Shown: positions 32,090 through 42,115, numbered from the stretch's first letter. The stretch is DNA of 64,000 nt from an uncultured Microbulbifer sp. (GCF_947504145.1 NZ_CANNGQ010000003.1:1-64000); one strand, 5' to 3'. Notes: generated from the sequence alone by a model not told the origin. Numbers and translations: made by a program.

Positions 32090-32965
32090 TCAGCGGCTGA
32101 GCGTGAGGCTGGCGCGGGCGCTTTCTCCCGCTCGCAGCTGCCAGCTGTTCACAAACGCATTGCCGTGCTCGACACACACGAAACCGGTGAAGTGCGCACC
32201 GATATCATCGATGGTGGCCGCGAGCTCGGCGCCTGGATTCCAGGTGATTACGGTGTGGCAGTTGTCGCTCTCGGCAGTGATCGGGTTGGGCGTGAGAATT
32301 TTCTGGGTTGCCGGGGCCTGCTCAAATACCCGGTCCACCTCGCCCGGAAAGGTCTGCAACCCTTCCAGCGTATCCCGCGCGAATCCACGGGTTTTGTCCA
32401 GATAGCTTATCCCGGACAGGCCTTCGACCTTGACCTCGGCGATATCCGCCACCGCAAAATAGCTGTGCAGTGCCCAGCTGTACTCAGCGGTGGTATCCGC
32501 AGTATTGCTCAGTTCCAGATCAAAAGAGAGGGAGTCGCCCAGGCCAATCTTCAGCACACATTCAAAGCTCGCCGCAAACAACGCGTCTCCCGGGTGTTGA
32601 TAACGCAGCTCGAGCACCACGGTGCCATCCGCCTGTTCACTGCTGCCGGCCAGTTCCCACAACTGGTTGCGTACCAACCCGTGCTTGGGCTTGCCCGGGT
32701 CTGCGCGGTTTTCACCAAACCACGGAAGGCACAGGGGCACACCACCGCGCACAGCGGCACCGGGCGCAAACTCCGCGGCCGGGCTTAGCCACAACAGTGG
32801 TGCGCGGCCCTGTGCGGTAAATTCGAGCACCTGTGCGCCCTGTAGGGCAATCACCGCACGGCACTGGCCGGTTTCTACCAGCAGCAGGTCGAGGCCGGGT
32901 TTGTTGTAGAGCGCACCACTGTCAGTGCGGGTAAGGCAAGAAGGTAACTGGTCGAGTGCTGCCAC
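32090..32965 (-). CDS. D-hexose-6-phosphate mutarotase (YeaD-like)
   Basis: 291 aa, full length for the aldose-1-epimerase-like YeaD family, which interconverts glucose-6-phosphate anomers. Visible are VIALQGAQVLEF, PLLWLSPAAEFAPGAAVRGGVPLCLPWFG, KPKHGLVRNQLWEL, the catalytic-His region ALHSYFAVADI and FVCVEHGN near the end. It forms an operon with zntB (6-bp gap) and the MBL hydrolase upstream. Confidence 0.93.
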   Translation of the reverse strand: MAALDQLPSCLTRTDSGALYNKPGLDLLLVETGQCRAVIALQGAQVLEFTAQGRAPLLWLSPAAEFAPGAAVRGGVPLCLPWFGENRADPGKPKHGLVRNQLWELAGSSEQADGTVVLELRYQHPGDALFAASFECVLKIGLGDSLSFDLELSNTADTTAEYSWALHSYFAVADIAEVKVEGLSGISYLDKTRGFARDTLEGLQTFPGEVDRVFEQAPATQKILTPNPITAESDNCHTVITWNPGAELAATIDDIGAHFTGFVCVEHGNAFVNSWQLRAGESARASLTLSR

Positions 32966-33037
32966 GAATTGAAACTCCGTTTCCCAGATGCAAATTGGAA
33001 AGGTCCCGCAGCGGACGCCGAGGGACCGGAATGGTCT

Positions 33038-33811
33038 TTACTCTGCCTTTTCGATCTGCAGCCAGTCAAATCCTTCCTGCTGACAGGCAAAAATGCAGTT
33101 GGCTGCGCGAGCGGCGGCATCCGCCAGTGCAGCTCGCGCGAGCTCCAGGCTGTTATTCTTTTCACTGATATGGGCCACCACAAGGTGCTGCAGCCGATCG
33201 CTGCCCACCCGCTGCAGAAAACCTGCGGCCTGCTGATTGCTGAGGTGGCCGTAAGCACCGCCCACCCGCCGCTTGAGCGAGGGAGGATAAGGCCCCTGCG
33301 CCAGCATCTGTGGATCGTGATTGGCTTCTAACACCAGCGCATCGCAATCGCCGAAATGGGATTCCACATGAGGCGTGATGGTGCCGAGATCGGTGAGCAG
33401 GCCGAGACTGCTGCCGCGACTGCGGAACACAAACTGCGCCGCCTCACGGGCATCGTGCGGTACCGCCACCGGGGTTACCTGAATGTCGCCCACCGCAAAC
33501 GGCTGGTGCCCTTCGATCAGGTGAACTTCCGGCAGGGTGCCGATATCCCGCGCGCGCAGGGTGCCCGGGGTCAGGTAGACCGGCAACCGGTACTTGCGCG
33601 CGAAGGGGCCGACACCGCCCAGGTGGTCGCTGTGTTCGTGAGTAACCAGAATGGCGGAGAGATCCGCAGGGGTAACCCCGAGCCGCGCCAGGCGCCGCTC
33701 GGTTTCCTTGATGGTGAAACCGCAGTCCACCAGAAGGCAGTGATCGCCAGAGGCAACCAGAGTGCCGTTGCCCTTACTGCCACTGCCCAGGGAGGCAAAT
33801 CTGATCGCCAT
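33038..33811 (-). CDS. MBL-fold metallohydrolase (YycJ/WalJ-like)
   Basis: 257 aa. Starts with MAIRFASLGSGSKGNGTLVASGDHCLLVDCGFTIKE, typical of the YycJ group. The metal site is THEHSDH (residues about 57-63), with further ligands at LLTDLGTITPH, LEANHD and AHISEKNNS. Related proteins are exonucleases linked to DNA repair or cell-wall control. The bamC-MBL pairing (dapA-bamC-MBL) also occurs in Pseudomonas. Starts 20 bp after the bamC stop. Confidence 0.92.
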   Translation of the reverse strand: MAIRFASLGSGSKGNGTLVASGDHCLLVDCGFTIKETERRLARLGVTPADLSAILVTHEHSDHLGGVGPFARKYRLPVYLTPGTLRARDIGTLPEVHLIEGHQPFAVGDIQVTPVAVPHDAREAAQFVFRSRGSSLGLLTDLGTITPHVESHFGDCDALVLEANHDPQMLAQGPYPPSLKRRVGGAYGHLSNQQAAGFLQRVGSDRLQHLVVAHISEKNNSLELARAALADAAARAANCIFACQQEGFDWLQIEKAE

Positions 33812-33831
33812 GTGTGCGTCCGCTACCGGGG

Positions 33832-35007
33832 TCAGATCAAATTCTGACGGATGGCCATCAGCAACTCGGAGGTTTTGGCGCGCGATAGGGGTGTACCGCG
33901 GGTGCTGCGAATCCGCACCTCGATGGCGTCATCGGCGCCACGCAGCACCACCAGATAGCCGGGGATATTGCTATTGGGTGCGCCGCCGAGCCCCTGCAAA
34001 TTGGCGAACAACGCCGGTTCCGCGGTAGAGCTCATATCGATATTCGCCAGTACCTGCTCAAGGCTGTATGCATCCGCCGACTGGGCCAGTTTGTCCTCGC
34101 CGCTGCCGGAGCCCCAACCGGAAAACCAACCGCCCTCTTCGTCAGCAAGTTCCCGCTCGGCGTCGTAGGTGACATAGAAAATACCGATGTCGGAATCTTC
34201 TTTATGCAGACGATAGGCACCGGTATTCAATGCGTGGCTCACCGTGGCCCAGGCGCGGCTCATGGCCAGGCCCAGCGCGATGTAAGGCTCTCTGCCGGCA
34301 GGCTCGACCACCTGCACCTTCACCTTGCCACCGCCGATCGCCTGAGCCACCAGGGAGGCCGCGGCACCGGTAGATTCCGCCGCCAGGGCGCCGGACATCT
34401 CATCGATCATCCAGCCCTCGCGCTCGGGGCTTGAGGACTGGGCCGGCCAGTTCACCGAACCATCGGCCGGAGTTTCCATCGGCACAGCAAGGTGGCGAAC
34501 ATGGATTTCGGTGGTATCCGGCTGCACACCGGATTCCACCTGCAGGCGGTACTTGTCTTTGGTGTCCGGGTTTTCCCCGAAGGTGAGCCAGGTGGTCTCC
34601 ATGGTCCCGGCGCCCGCGTCCGACATGGCCAATTGCAGGCCGGTGGAGCGCAGGAAGTAATGCAGTTGCGGCCAGACTTCGTCCGGTGGCTGGTTCACCA
34701 GCACCCAGCGACGATTGCCGAGCTTCTGGATTTTCACCCGGTCCAACCCAACATTGACGGACAGCGCCTGTGGGCGGGGCACGACAAAATCACCGCGATC
34801 CACATCGCCGGCAATCTGCGGTACTTCGTAGAGTTCTTCCTGGTGCTTGGAGGTAACACCCTCCGGCATCTGCAGCGGCGGCAGGCTGTCTGCCAGCTGG
34901 TAGTCGTCACCGCGGTCGCGGAAATAACCGTCCTGGCCAAAGATGCCACAGCCACTCAAAGTGGTAACCGCAGCGCACAGCACGGCTCCGGCGGTAAGTT
35001 TTGTCAT
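33832..35007 (-). CDS. bamC: outer membrane assembly lipoprotein BamC
   Basis: 391 aa. Lipoprotein signal with lipobox LSGC (Cys20). The unstructured N-terminus contains YQLADSLPPLQMPEG, the part that docks on BamD. Two helix-grip domains (about residues 95-230 and 255-390) follow. Component of the BAM complex that inserts beta-barrel proteins in the outer membrane. It is downstream of dapA, the standard dapA-bamC order of gammaproteobacteria. Confidence 0.92.
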   Translation of the reverse strand: MTKLTAGAVLCAAVTTLSGCGIFGQDGYFRDRGDDYQLADSLPPLQMPEGVTSKHQEELYEVPQIAGDVDRGDFVVPRPQALSVNVGLDRVKIQKLGNRRWVLVNQPPDEVWPQLHYFLRSTGLQLAMSDAGAGTMETTWLTFGENPDTKDKYRLQVESGVQPDTTEIHVRHLAVPMETPADGSVNWPAQSSSPEREGWMIDEMSGALAAESTGAAASLVAQAIGGGKVKVQVVEPAGREPYIALGLAMSRAWATVSHALNTGAYRLHKEDSDIGIFYVTYDAERELADEEGGWFSGWGSGSGEDKLAQSADAYSLEQVLANIDMSSTAEPALFANLQGLGGAPNSNIPGYLVVLRGADDAIEVRIRSTRGTPLSRAKTSELLMAIRQNLI

Positions 35008-35124
35008 TATTGGTACCTTGTCGAATCAGTCCTGATCGCAATTATCCGTAGCGGCTTCGGCCAGCTGGCCGGGGTGCCCTGTACATCAGAGCCACCCGCT
35101 GAAACCCGCAGAGTCTGTAACCTG

Positions 35125-36000
35125 TCAGAGCACGCCCGCACTGCGCAAGGCCTCGCGCACCACGCCGTGGTGCTCGGCAGACAGGCCGGTGAGCGGCAGG
35201 CGTATACCGCTGTCGATGCGACCCATTTCTTTCAGCGCCCATTTCACCGGTATCGGGTTGGACTCCACAAACAGCGTTTTGTGCAATATATCGATGCGCT
35301 GATTGATGGCGCGGGCGGTTTCTGCATCGCCGGCCAGCGCCGCTTCGCACATCTGTGCCACGGCAGCGGGGGCCACGTTGGCGGTCACACTGATATTGCC
35401 GTGACCACCGAGGAGCATCAGCTCCACCGCCGTCGCGTCATCGCCAGAGTAGACCGCAAAATCTTCCGGCACCCGCTCAATCACCTGGCGCGCACGCTCC
35501 AGGTCGCCGGTGGCTTCCTTAATACCCACGATGTTGCTCACCGTCGACAAGCGCTGCACGGTTTCCGGCAGCATATCCACCGCGGTACGCCCGGGCACAT
35601 TGTAGAGGATCTGCGGAATATCGACGGCTTTCGCCACGGTTTTGAAGTGCTGGTACAGCCCTTCCTGGGTCGGTTTGTTGTAGTAAGGGGTCACCAGCAG
35701 GCAGGCATCGGCGCCACATTTGGCGGCTGTTGTGGTGAGTTCGATGGCTTCGGTGGTTGAGTTGGCGCCGGTACCGGCAATGACGGGGATACGTCCGGCT
35801 ACCTGATCCACTACGCGGCGGATGACCTCGAGGTGCTCGTGCACGTCCAGGGTGGCGGACTCACCGGTGGTGCCCACTGCAACCAGCGCGCGGGTTCCCT
35901 GTTCTATGTGCCACTCCACCAGCTCGTGCAGCTTGTCCCAGTCGAGGCCACCATCTGCATACATGGGTGTGGCGAGAGCCACCATACTGCCGGAAATCAT
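35125..36000 (-). CDS. dapA: 4-hydroxy-tetrahydrodipicolinate synthase
   Basis: 291 aa, full length. First step of the diaminopimelate/lysine pathway, condensing pyruvate and aspartate semialdehyde. Conserved parts are [45 protein letters not shown], the Tyr in [12 protein letters not shown] and the Schiff-base Lys in [13 protein letters not shown] ribosome-binding site (aaggagttgcg) precedes ATG 36000. Confidence 0.97.
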   Translation of the reverse strand: MISGSMVALATPMYADGGLDWDKLHELVEWHIEQGTRALVAVGTTGESATLDVHEHLEVIRRVVDQVAGRIPVIAGTGANSTTEAIELTTTAAKCGADACLLVTPYYNKPTQEGLYQHFKTVAKAVDIPQILYNVPGRTAVDMLPETVQRLSTVSNIVGIKEATGDLERARQVIERVPEDFAVYSGDDATAVELMLLGGHGNISVTANVAPAAVAQMCEAALAGDAETARAINQRIDILHKTLFVESNPIPVKWALKEMGRIDSGIRLPLTGLSAEHHGVVREALRSAGVL

Positions 36001-36137
36001 CGCAACTCCTTCTCCAACCGGCCTGGTGCCGGCCTGTACCGCCTAAAAATGAATGCGGTATGTTACTGAGCGTGCCAGTTTGATGCCAGCGCAAAAAGGT
36101 CATCCGGCCAGAAGACATCAAACAGGCCGATTATTGA

Positions 36138-37094
36138 TCACTTTTTGCGCTTTTTGCGCCGTCTTTTGCGCGCTGGATAAAAGCTCTCCTCGCCTTCCGG
36201 GCGCGTCTTGAAGCGGCGGTGCACCCACATGTACTGGGACGGATTCTCGCGCATACGCGCTTCCACAAACTGATTGACCAGCACCGCGTCTTTCCGTTCG
36301 TCACCGGACGGGATTTCCTCGATCGGGGGGAACACCTTCACATGGTAAACACCCCGCTCTTCCAGCCGAGTCACCGTGTAGGGCACCACCTGCGCACGTC
36401 CTACCCTCGCAAAGCGTGAGGTGCCAGTCACTGTAGCGGTGGGAATCCCGAACAGGGGTGCAAACACCCCCTGCTTGATGCCGTAGTCCTGATCCGGTGC
36501 ATACCACACCGCACGGCCTTTCTGCAGCGCCCGCAGCATGCCGCGCACATCCTTGCGCTGAAAAACATCGGAGTCTTTGCCGTGACGCTCGCGCCCCTTG
36601 CGCTGCATATAGTCGTACACAGGATTTTTGTGCGGCCGGTACATGCCATCCACCGAATGACTCATATTTACGAAGGCAGCGCCGATTTCCAGGGTAGTGA
36701 AGTGCATCGCCATCATCACAACACCCTGCCCCCGGTTGCGAGGTGCTTCCAGGTATTCCAGCCCTTCGATGGTAAAGCGCTTGCGCAACCAGCGGCTGGA
36801 GCGGAACCAGGCCATGCCGGTCTCCATCAGCGCAATACCATTAGAGGCAAAGTTGCGGCGCAACAGTTGATCGCGCTTGCGCGGGGAAAGTTCGGGAAAA
36901 CACAGCGCCAGATTGCGCTCGGCAATGATCCGGCGGCTTGTGGCAAACCGCAGCATCAGTTTACCCACGCCGCGACCGAGGAAGATCTGCCATCGGTACG
37001 GCAGCTGCGCCACCAGAAACCAGACACCAAATAAAGACCAGGTAAGCCAGTATCGCGGGTGTAACAGGGCAAGTCGAAAATGCGGTTTTTCCAT
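36138..37094 (-). CDS. lpxL: lipid A biosynthesis lauroyl acyltransferase
   Basis: 318 aa from ATG 37094 (MEKPHFRLALLHPRYWLTW); a 23-codon extension is rejected. Inner-membrane enzyme that adds a secondary acyl chain to Kdo2-lipid A. N-terminal membrane anchor (residues about 10-30), FATSRRIIAERNLALCFPEL, the catalytic H-x4-E motif in MAMHFTTLEIG and the WYAPDQDYG block fit LpxL/HtrB. The very basic C-terminal tail (KRRRKKRKK) is unusual. LpxL versus LpxM-type specificity cannot be decided from sequence. Confidence 0.88.
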   Translation of the reverse strand: MEKPHFRLALLHPRYWLTWSLFGVWFLVAQLPYRWQIFLGRGVGKLMLRFATSRRIIAERNLALCFPELSPRKRDQLLRRNFASNGIALMETGMAWFRSSRWLRKRFTIEGLEYLEAPRNRGQGVVMMAMHFTTLEIGAAFVNMSHSVDGMYRPHKNPVYDYMQRKGRERHGKDSDVFQRKDVRGMLRALQKGRAVWYAPDQDYGIKQGVFAPLFGIPTATVTGTSRFARVGRAQVVPYTVTRLEERGVYHVKVFPPIEEIPSGDERKDAVLVNQFVEARMRENPSQYMWVHRRFKTRPEGEESFYPARKRRRKKRKK

Positions 37095-37250
37095 AAATAG
37101 CGGACAGCAGCGATGGGGGAGCAGGCACCCGGTAGCCTGGGCGCCCGGAAGAAAACGGCGCATTATAGCCGCGCCTGTCCCCCGGAGGGTACTCCCAACC
37201 CTGCCACTATCGCCTGAGGCCGCCTAGTCAGCCCTTACGGCCCGCTCAGG

Positions 37251-37481
37251 TCAGTGCCTCAACAGGGCATCCAGTTCGTCCACCACTTCGCACCAGTCCG
37301 AGTCCTCCACAATTGCATCGCGCAGGAACTTGCGCTGACTGTCGCTCCAAAACTCCGCCCGAGACAACTTCTCTTCACCCGCAAGGTGGTGCCTACCGAG
37401 GAATTCCTCGATGGCGGTATCATCGGAGCCGAGCCCCAGCTGGGCAAACAGATCATTGAGTGTGTGGTGACCGGTTTCCAT
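37251..37481 (-). CDS. DUF2789 family protein
   Basis: 76 aa from ATG 37481, which has a GGGAGG signal four bases upstream; an ATG six codons earlier would put that signal inside the gene. The sequence HTLNDLFAQLGLGSDDTAIEEFLGRHHLAGEEKLSRAEFWSDSQRKFLRDAI...DELDALLR is typical DUF2789: small, acidic, helical, of unknown role. Confidence 0.9.
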   Translation of the reverse strand: METGHHTLNDLFAQLGLGSDDTAIEEFLGRHHLAGEEKLSRAEFWSDSQRKFLRDAIVEDSDWCEVVDELDALLRH

Positions 37482-37625
37482 ACAACCTCCCATTGGCAAC
37501 GTGTCGATTCAGCCCGCCCGTTTCACGGCGCGGAACGCTACCTGTCAGTATAGATAGCGCTGCAGCTTCCGGCGCCAAATTCCGGCGCCCTGCACTATCA
37601 GGTCTGACGCCACCGGTCGCCGATT

Positions 37626-38669
37626 TCAAGGGGCGGGGCTGGGACTTTGCCGGTGAATGGCTTCGATGGCCTCCAATTGCTCCGTATTCAGCAGCAACTC
37701 ACTGCTCGCTATATTGCTGCTGAGCTGCTCCATAGTGGTCGCACCGATGATATTGGCCGTCACAAATGGCTGTTGGGTAACAAACGCCAGCGCCATCTGC
37801 GCCGGGTCCAGCCCGAACTCCCTGGCGAGGTGCACGTACTGGCCGGTGGCGGAAACCGCGCGTTCGCCGGTATAGCGCTGGAAGCGGTCAAACAGCGTCA
37901 GACGCGCGCCCCTGGGCCTGGCGCCATCCAGGTATTTGCCACTCAAGGTGCCAAAGGCCAGAGGCGAATAGGCCAACAATCCGCACTGTTCGCGAATCGC
38001 CATTTCCGCCAGCCCCACTTCAAACGTGCGATTCAGCAGGCTGTAGGGGTTCTGGATAGAGGCCACCCGCGGTTTGTTGCCGTGGGCGGCGAGACGCAGG
38101 TAGCGGTGCATTCCCCAGGGCGTCTCGTTGGACAGCCCGACGTGACGTACCTTGCCGGCGGCGACCAGCTCCTCCAGTGCTGACAGGGTTTCGCTGATAT
38201 CGACACCGTCATCATCGCCGTGCTGGTACCCCAGCTTGCCGAAAAAGTTGGCCTGGCGTTCTGGCCAGTGCAACTGGTACAAGTCGATATAGTCGGTTTT
38301 CAGCCGTGCCAGAGAATCGTCACAGGCCTGCAGAATCTGCGTGCGACTCAGGCGCGGTCCGCCGCGAACATGGCCGACACCGGAATTGGCAGCACCGCGG
38401 CCGGTAACTTTGGTGGCGAGCACTACGTCATTGCGCTTGCCCGACTGCTGCAGCCAGTTACCGATAATTTCTTCGGTGCAGCCATAGGTTTCCGGCTTCG
38501 GTGGTACCGGATACATTTCGGCGCAATCGATAAAATTAACACCGTTGCCGGTGGCATAGTCCAGTTGCTCAAATGCCTGCGCCTGATCGTTCTGTTCGCC
38601 ATAGGTCATGGTGCCCAGACAGATTTTACTGACCTGAATGTCGGTTTTACCCAACTGGCGATACTCCAT
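37626..38669 (-). CDS. aldo/keto reductase, Tas-like
   Basis: 347 aa, NADP(H)-dependent TIM-barrel oxidoreductase. MEYRQLGKTDIQVSKICLGTMTYGEQND is the Tas start. The catalytic Asp/Tyr pair is in NFIDCAEMYPVPPKPETYG, the Lys in VLATKV and the His in YQLHWPER. The C-terminus holds the NADP-binding NIIGATTMEQLSSNI. Substrate unknown. Only a short promoter gap separates it from the terminator of fabV. Confidence 0.93.
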   Translation of the reverse strand: MEYRQLGKTDIQVSKICLGTMTYGEQNDQAQAFEQLDYATGNGVNFIDCAEMYPVPPKPETYGCTEEIIGNWLQQSGKRNDVVLATKVTGRGAANSGVGHVRGGPRLSRTQILQACDDSLARLKTDYIDLYQLHWPERQANFFGKLGYQHGDDDGVDISETLSALEELVAAGKVRHVGLSNETPWGMHRYLRLAAHGNKPRVASIQNPYSLLNRTFEVGLAEMAIREQCGLLAYSPLAFGTLSGKYLDGARPRGARLTLFDRFQRYTGERAVSATGQYVHLAREFGLDPAQMALAFVTQQPFVTANIIGATTMEQLSSNIASSELLLNTEQLEAIEAIHRQSPSPAP

Positions 38670-38740
38670 TGCGACTCCCTATCTACGTTCAATCAAATTC
38701 GTATTTACACTAATAATCCCGATAGTGCCGCAGCCTACAA

Positions 38741-38775
38741 CAAAAAACGCCGGCGGGTTAGGCCGGCGTTTTTTG
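38741..38775. terminator. bidirectional Rho-independent terminator
   Basis: Perfect 14-bp inverted repeat CAAAAAACGCCGGC / GCCGGCGTTTTTTG around a 7-nt loop, with U-tracts in both directions. It lies just after the fabV stop (minus strand) and upstream of the reductase gene. Confidence 0.92.
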
Positions 38776-38841
38776 TCGCAACATCAACGTACAATAACTA
38801 TGTGATCACCATGCGATACTGCGAGCAATGACAGTGTGCGC

Positions 38842-40020
38842 TTACTTGAAGTCTGCTTCGACCAGTGGGCTCACGTCTGCTTCGTAGTCGACTCCGTCCA
38901 CACCGAAGCCGAACAGTTTGAGGAAGTCGTCACTGTAGCCTTTGTAGTCAGTGAGCTGGAACAGGTTTTCTTCCGTCACTTCCGGCCACAGCTTTTCGAT
39001 CTTGGCCTGAGTTTCCGGGCGCAGTTCCTTTTCGTCCATGCGGAATCGGTTGCTGTCGTCCAGACGTGGGCTGTCAGTGTAGAGACCTTCGGTGTACAGG
39101 CGGTACAGCTGCTCGATACAACCTTCGTGGGTACCTTCTTCCTTCATCACTTTGTAGACGATGGAGATATACAGCGGCATCACCGGAATTGCAGAGCTGG
39201 ACTGGGTGACCAGCGCTTTCAGTACCGCAACATTGGCACTGGCGCCGCTGCTGTCGCTGATGGCCTTGGCGGCGCGGTCCAGGTCTTCTTTGGCTTTACC
39301 GATGGTGGCGTGGCCGTAGATTGGCCAGGTGAGCTTTTCACCGATGTAGGTATAGGCAACGGTTTTGCAGTCGTCCGCCAGTACACCCGCGTCGCCCAGG
39401 GCTTTCATCCACAGTTCCCAGTCTTCACCGCCCATCACTTTGACGGTAGCCGCGATCTCTTCTTCGCTCGCCGGGTCAACACTGATGTCGGAAATTTCCA
39501 GCTTGTCGGTATTGAGGTTTTTGGCGGTGTAGGACTTGCCGATGGGCTTCAGCACGGAGCTGTGCAACTCGCCGGTTTCCGGATCGGTACGACGGGGGGA
39601 AGCGAGGCTGTAGATGACCAGATCGATCTTGCCGAGGTCCTGCTTGATCAGGTCGATGGCCTGGGCTTTGATTTCATTGGAGAAGGCATCGCCGTTAATA
39701 CTTTTGGCATACAGGCCGGCTTTGTGGGCCTCTTCTTCAAATGCGGCGGAGTTGTAATAGCCGGCAGAGGCAGTGCGCTTTTCGGTCGGCGGCTTTTCGA
39801 AGAAAACACCGAGGGTATTGGCACCGCAGCCAAAGGCGGCGGTGATACGGGAAGCGAGGCCATAGCCGGTGGAGGCGCCGACGACGAGGACGTTTTTGGG
39901 GCCGCCTTCGATACTGGACTGGGATTTGATGTAGTCAATCTGTTCGCGCACGTTGGCGGCACAGCCCTGCGGGTGGGCATTGGTGCAAATGAATCCGCGT
40001 ACTTTCGGCTTGATGATCAT
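38842..40020 (-). CDS. fabV: trans-2-enoyl-ACP/CoA reductase FabV
   Basis: 392 aa from ATG 40020 ([20 protein letters not shown]), the family's standard start, with ggagag 8 bp upstream; the longer frame to 40254 is rejected. NADH-dependent enoyl reductase of fatty-acid synthesis, known for triclosan resistance. Rossmann region [16 protein letters not shown], the Y-x8-K active site in [22 protein letters not shown] and the C-terminal [22 protein letters not shown] are conserved. Confidence 0.96.
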   Translation of the reverse strand: MIIKPKVRGFICTNAHPQGCAANVREQIDYIKSQSSIEGGPKNVLVVGASTGYGLASRITAAFGCGANTLGVFFEKPPTEKRTASAGYYNSAAFEEEAHKAGLYAKSINGDAFSNEIKAQAIDLIKQDLGKIDLVIYSLASPRRTDPETGELHSSVLKPIGKSYTAKNLNTDKLEISDISVDPASEEEIAATVKVMGGEDWELWMKALGDAGVLADDCKTVAYTYIGEKLTWPIYGHATIGKAKEDLDRAAKAISDSSGASANVAVLKALVTQSSSAIPVMPLYISIVYKVMKEEGTHEGCIEQLYRLYTEGLYTDSPRLDDSNRFRMDEKELRPETQAKIEKLWPEVTEENLFQLTDYKGYSDDFLKLFGFGVDGVDYEADVSPLVEADFK

Positions 40021-40511
40021 GCCGGGCTCTCCGTTGGTGATTCCAAATTGATGGGACCGCTGAAAACCGTAGCGAGCGAGCAGCGCCGGTCGCCGCCAGG
40101 TGCTCGCGCAGTAGGTTTTCAGTGGTACCAGGGCCGACTGGGCAGCCATAAAGGCGCCCATTCTAATGGCGTTTGTCGGCAACGCCCATAGTGACAGGTC
40201 ACGCTTAAGGCGATTGATGGCCAGAATTTCAGGGTTGGCGGCCAGTTTAGCCACTCGAGGCGCACAATTTTCGCACCAAACAGGTGCGCCCAGTCACACC
40301 TTCGACCCCAGGGGTAGTCGCAGCGAAGCAGTGCGAGTGGCGGGGAAGTACCGGGTACCGGGTATCCGCCACTCCGCCTTCGCTCGATGCCCTACTACTT
40401 CATCGCCAGATTAATCGCAGCTTGGCACACTAAATGCACAACCTCCTGTGGCAGCGCGACGGAACGCGGGGCCCTTTTATTTTTTATGGAAAAGCAGCGA
40501 GGTAAATTCTC
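40021..40511. other. intergenic region between divergent fabV and thioesterase genes
   Basis: About 490 bp without a supported gene. The frame upstream of fabV has no family similarity. A cgcggggccc-ttttattttttatgg stretch (40470-40492) could be part of the thioesterase promoter or a weak terminator. Nothing else was recognised. Confidence 0.5.
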
Positions 40512-40925
40512 ATGAAGTACTACTCACGTCATTTCGTAAAACCCGGCGACCTGAACCCAGCTCAACGTCTGTTCGGCGGTCAGGCACTGGCGTGGATAGA
40601 TGAGGAGGCAGCCATTTTCGCGGGGTGCCAGATGGGCACCGCGAATATCGTGACCAAGCTGATGTCAGAAATCGATTTTGTCAGCTCGGCAGTATGCGGG
40701 GATATTGTGGAATTTGGATTTGAGGTGACGGGTATCGGTCGCACCTCACTGACGGTGCACTGTGAAATGCGTAACAAGCAGACCCGGGAGCTGATTGTGC
40801 GCGTGGAACGGATTGTATTTGTTGCACTGGACGCCGAAGGCAAGCCTACGCCACACAAGAAAGCCGGAATGACGGTAGCAGAGGCCGCAAACTCTTCTGT
40901 GGAAGCCGACAAGCTGGCCAGCTGA
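40512..40925 (+). CDS. acyl-CoA thioesterase, YciA-like hotdog protein
   Basis: 137 aa, one hotdog domain. The sequence VKPGDLNPAQRLFGGQALAWIDEEAAIFAG has the catalytic Asp of YciA/acot-type thioesterases, followed by SEIDFVSSAVCGDIVEFGFEVTGIGRTSLTVHCEM. The usual length, with a short Ala/Ser-rich tail. A gcagcgaggtaaattctc signal precedes ATG 40512. Physiological substrate unknown. Confidence 0.9.
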   Translation: MKYYSRHFVKPGDLNPAQRLFGGQALAWIDEEAAIFAGCQMGTANIVTKLMSEIDFVSSAVCGDIVEFGFEVTGIGRTSLTVHCEMRNKQTRELIVRVERIVFVALDAEGKPTPHKKAGMTVAEAANSSVEADKLAS

Positions 40926-40946
40926 TTCTCACGTTTGGCAAAAACG

Positions 40947-41007
40947 AAAAAGCCTGTGTCAGCCCCGTCATCTGCTAAAAAGATCACGGGGCCATCACAG
41001 GCTTTTT
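40947..41007. terminator. bidirectional terminator between convergent genes
   Basis: Outer stem AAAAAGCCTGTG (40947-40958) / CACAGGCTTTTT (40996-41007) and inner stem GCCCCGT (40962) / ACGGGGC (40986). U-tracts at both ends serve the thioesterase (+) and the universal stress protein (-). Confidence 0.92.
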
Positions 41008-41029
41008 CAATACGGTTGCTGGATGCGTA

Positions 41030-41887
41030 TCAGCGCAGCAGCAACAACGGCTGATTCGTGCTCAACAACATTTTTGCCGTGACACTGCCCAGCAGAAGAT
41101 CGCGCAATTTACTGTGGCTGAAGGCACCCATCACCGTCAGGTCGACATTGTGTTCCTGCTGGTACGCAATCAAAGCATCAACCGTCTTGCCCTGCAGGTT
41201 CGCGCTGATCACCGAAACCCCGCCGTGGCTCAACGCTTCCGCGCCCTCCGCCAGCACCGACTCGGCACCGTCCCCCACATACACCAAATGGCAATCGAGG
41301 CCTTTAAATACGGGGCTCGTCGCCACCATATCCAGCGCCTTGCGCGCGGACTCACTGCCATCGTAGGCCAGCATGATCGAACGCGGCGCCTTGAACTCGC
41401 GGTTTACCACCAGGATCGGCTTGTGCAGTGAGCGCACAATCGACTCCAGTTGCGCCCCCAGCCCCTTGTTCGACTCCCCGTGCTCCTCACCGCGAATGCC
41501 CAGCACCAGAACCCGGACATGATCTTCGAGCTCCATCAACGACTCGATCAGAGAACCGTGCCGCTGACAGGTCAGTACCCGCTCCGCACCCGCTTTCACA
41601 GCGCGCTCCTGCGCCCCTTCCAGCATCTGTCGCCCTTGCTCCAGTAACAGCTTTGAACGCTGCTGTTCCAGGCTGGTGAGCTCTTCCAGCAGCTCTTCCT
41701 GGCTGCCAAGGCCGATACTGCCGGAAAGATCCGCTACCGCGGGGGTGGTTACCCTTTCGATATTGTGGAGAAGCTTGATGGGGGCGGATGCGCGATTGGC
41801 GATCCAGGCGGCGTAATCGCAGACGGCACCGCTGTAGCGGGAGCCATCGATGCAGGAAAGTACGAGGGGGTCATTCTGTTCGGTCAT
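41030..41887 (-). CDS. tandem universal stress protein
   Basis: 285 aa consisting of two UspA domains (about residues 1-145 and 150-285). Each shows the start strand (VLSCIDGSRYSGAVCDYAAW; IMLAYDGSESARKALDMVA) and the second ends with the ATP-loop type sequence DLTVMGAFSHSKLRDLLLGSVTAKMLLSTNQPLLLLR. Cytoplasmic stress protein. It is upstream-adjacent to a SulP transporter gene with a multi-hairpin element between. Confidence 0.93.
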   Translation of the reverse strand: MTEQNDPLVLSCIDGSRYSGAVCDYAAWIANRASAPIKLLHNIERVTTPAVADLSGSIGLGSQEELLEELTSLEQQRSKLLLEQGRQMLEGAQERAVKAGAERVLTCQRHGSLIESLMELEDHVRVLVLGIRGEEHGESNKGLGAQLESIVRSLHKPILVVNREFKAPRSIMLAYDGSESARKALDMVATSPVFKGLDCHLVYVGDGAESVLAEGAEALSHGGVSVISANLQGKTVDALIAYQQEHNVDLTVMGAFSHSKLRDLLLGSVTAKMLLSTNQPLLLLR

Positions 41888-41973
41888 TTATTGTTTTCTC
41901 TCTATCGCTATCCAACTGAATAAACCACTAGGCGCTTACGAAGTATAGAGATAGGGGAGAAGCCGAAATACTT

Positions 41974-42115
41974 GGTGGAAGTTTTTGAAACCGTCGGCGA
42001 CATGGACGTCGCCGCCGGAATCCCATACGACCGCCATGGATGGCGGAAGTGCAGAAAATGCATGGATGCAATTTTCTGCCAGGGATGTACTTGTGCGATT
42101 TCAAAAACTTCCACC
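41974..42115. repeat. 142-bp multi-hairpin element with 17-bp terminal inverted repeats
   Basis: Perfect terminal repeats GGTGGAAGTTTTTGAAA (41974-41990) and TTTCAAAAACTTCCACC (42099-42115). Inside are three perfect hairpins: GGCGAC/GTCGCC (41996-42013), CCGCCA/TGGCGG (42031-42046) and GCAGAAAAT/ATTTTCTGC (42051-42079). It lies between two minus-strand genes and holds no ORF with a ribosome-binding site. It looks like a non-autonomous or structured-RNA repeat. Confidence 0.85.

Noticed and set aside
38836..40191. 451-aa plus-strand ORF antisense to fabV
   Set aside because: Shadow of the conserved fabV gene; no ribosome-binding site.
40021..40254. N-terminal extension of FabV by 78 residues
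   Set aside because: The family starts at [20 protein letters not shown], which has its own ribosome-binding site.
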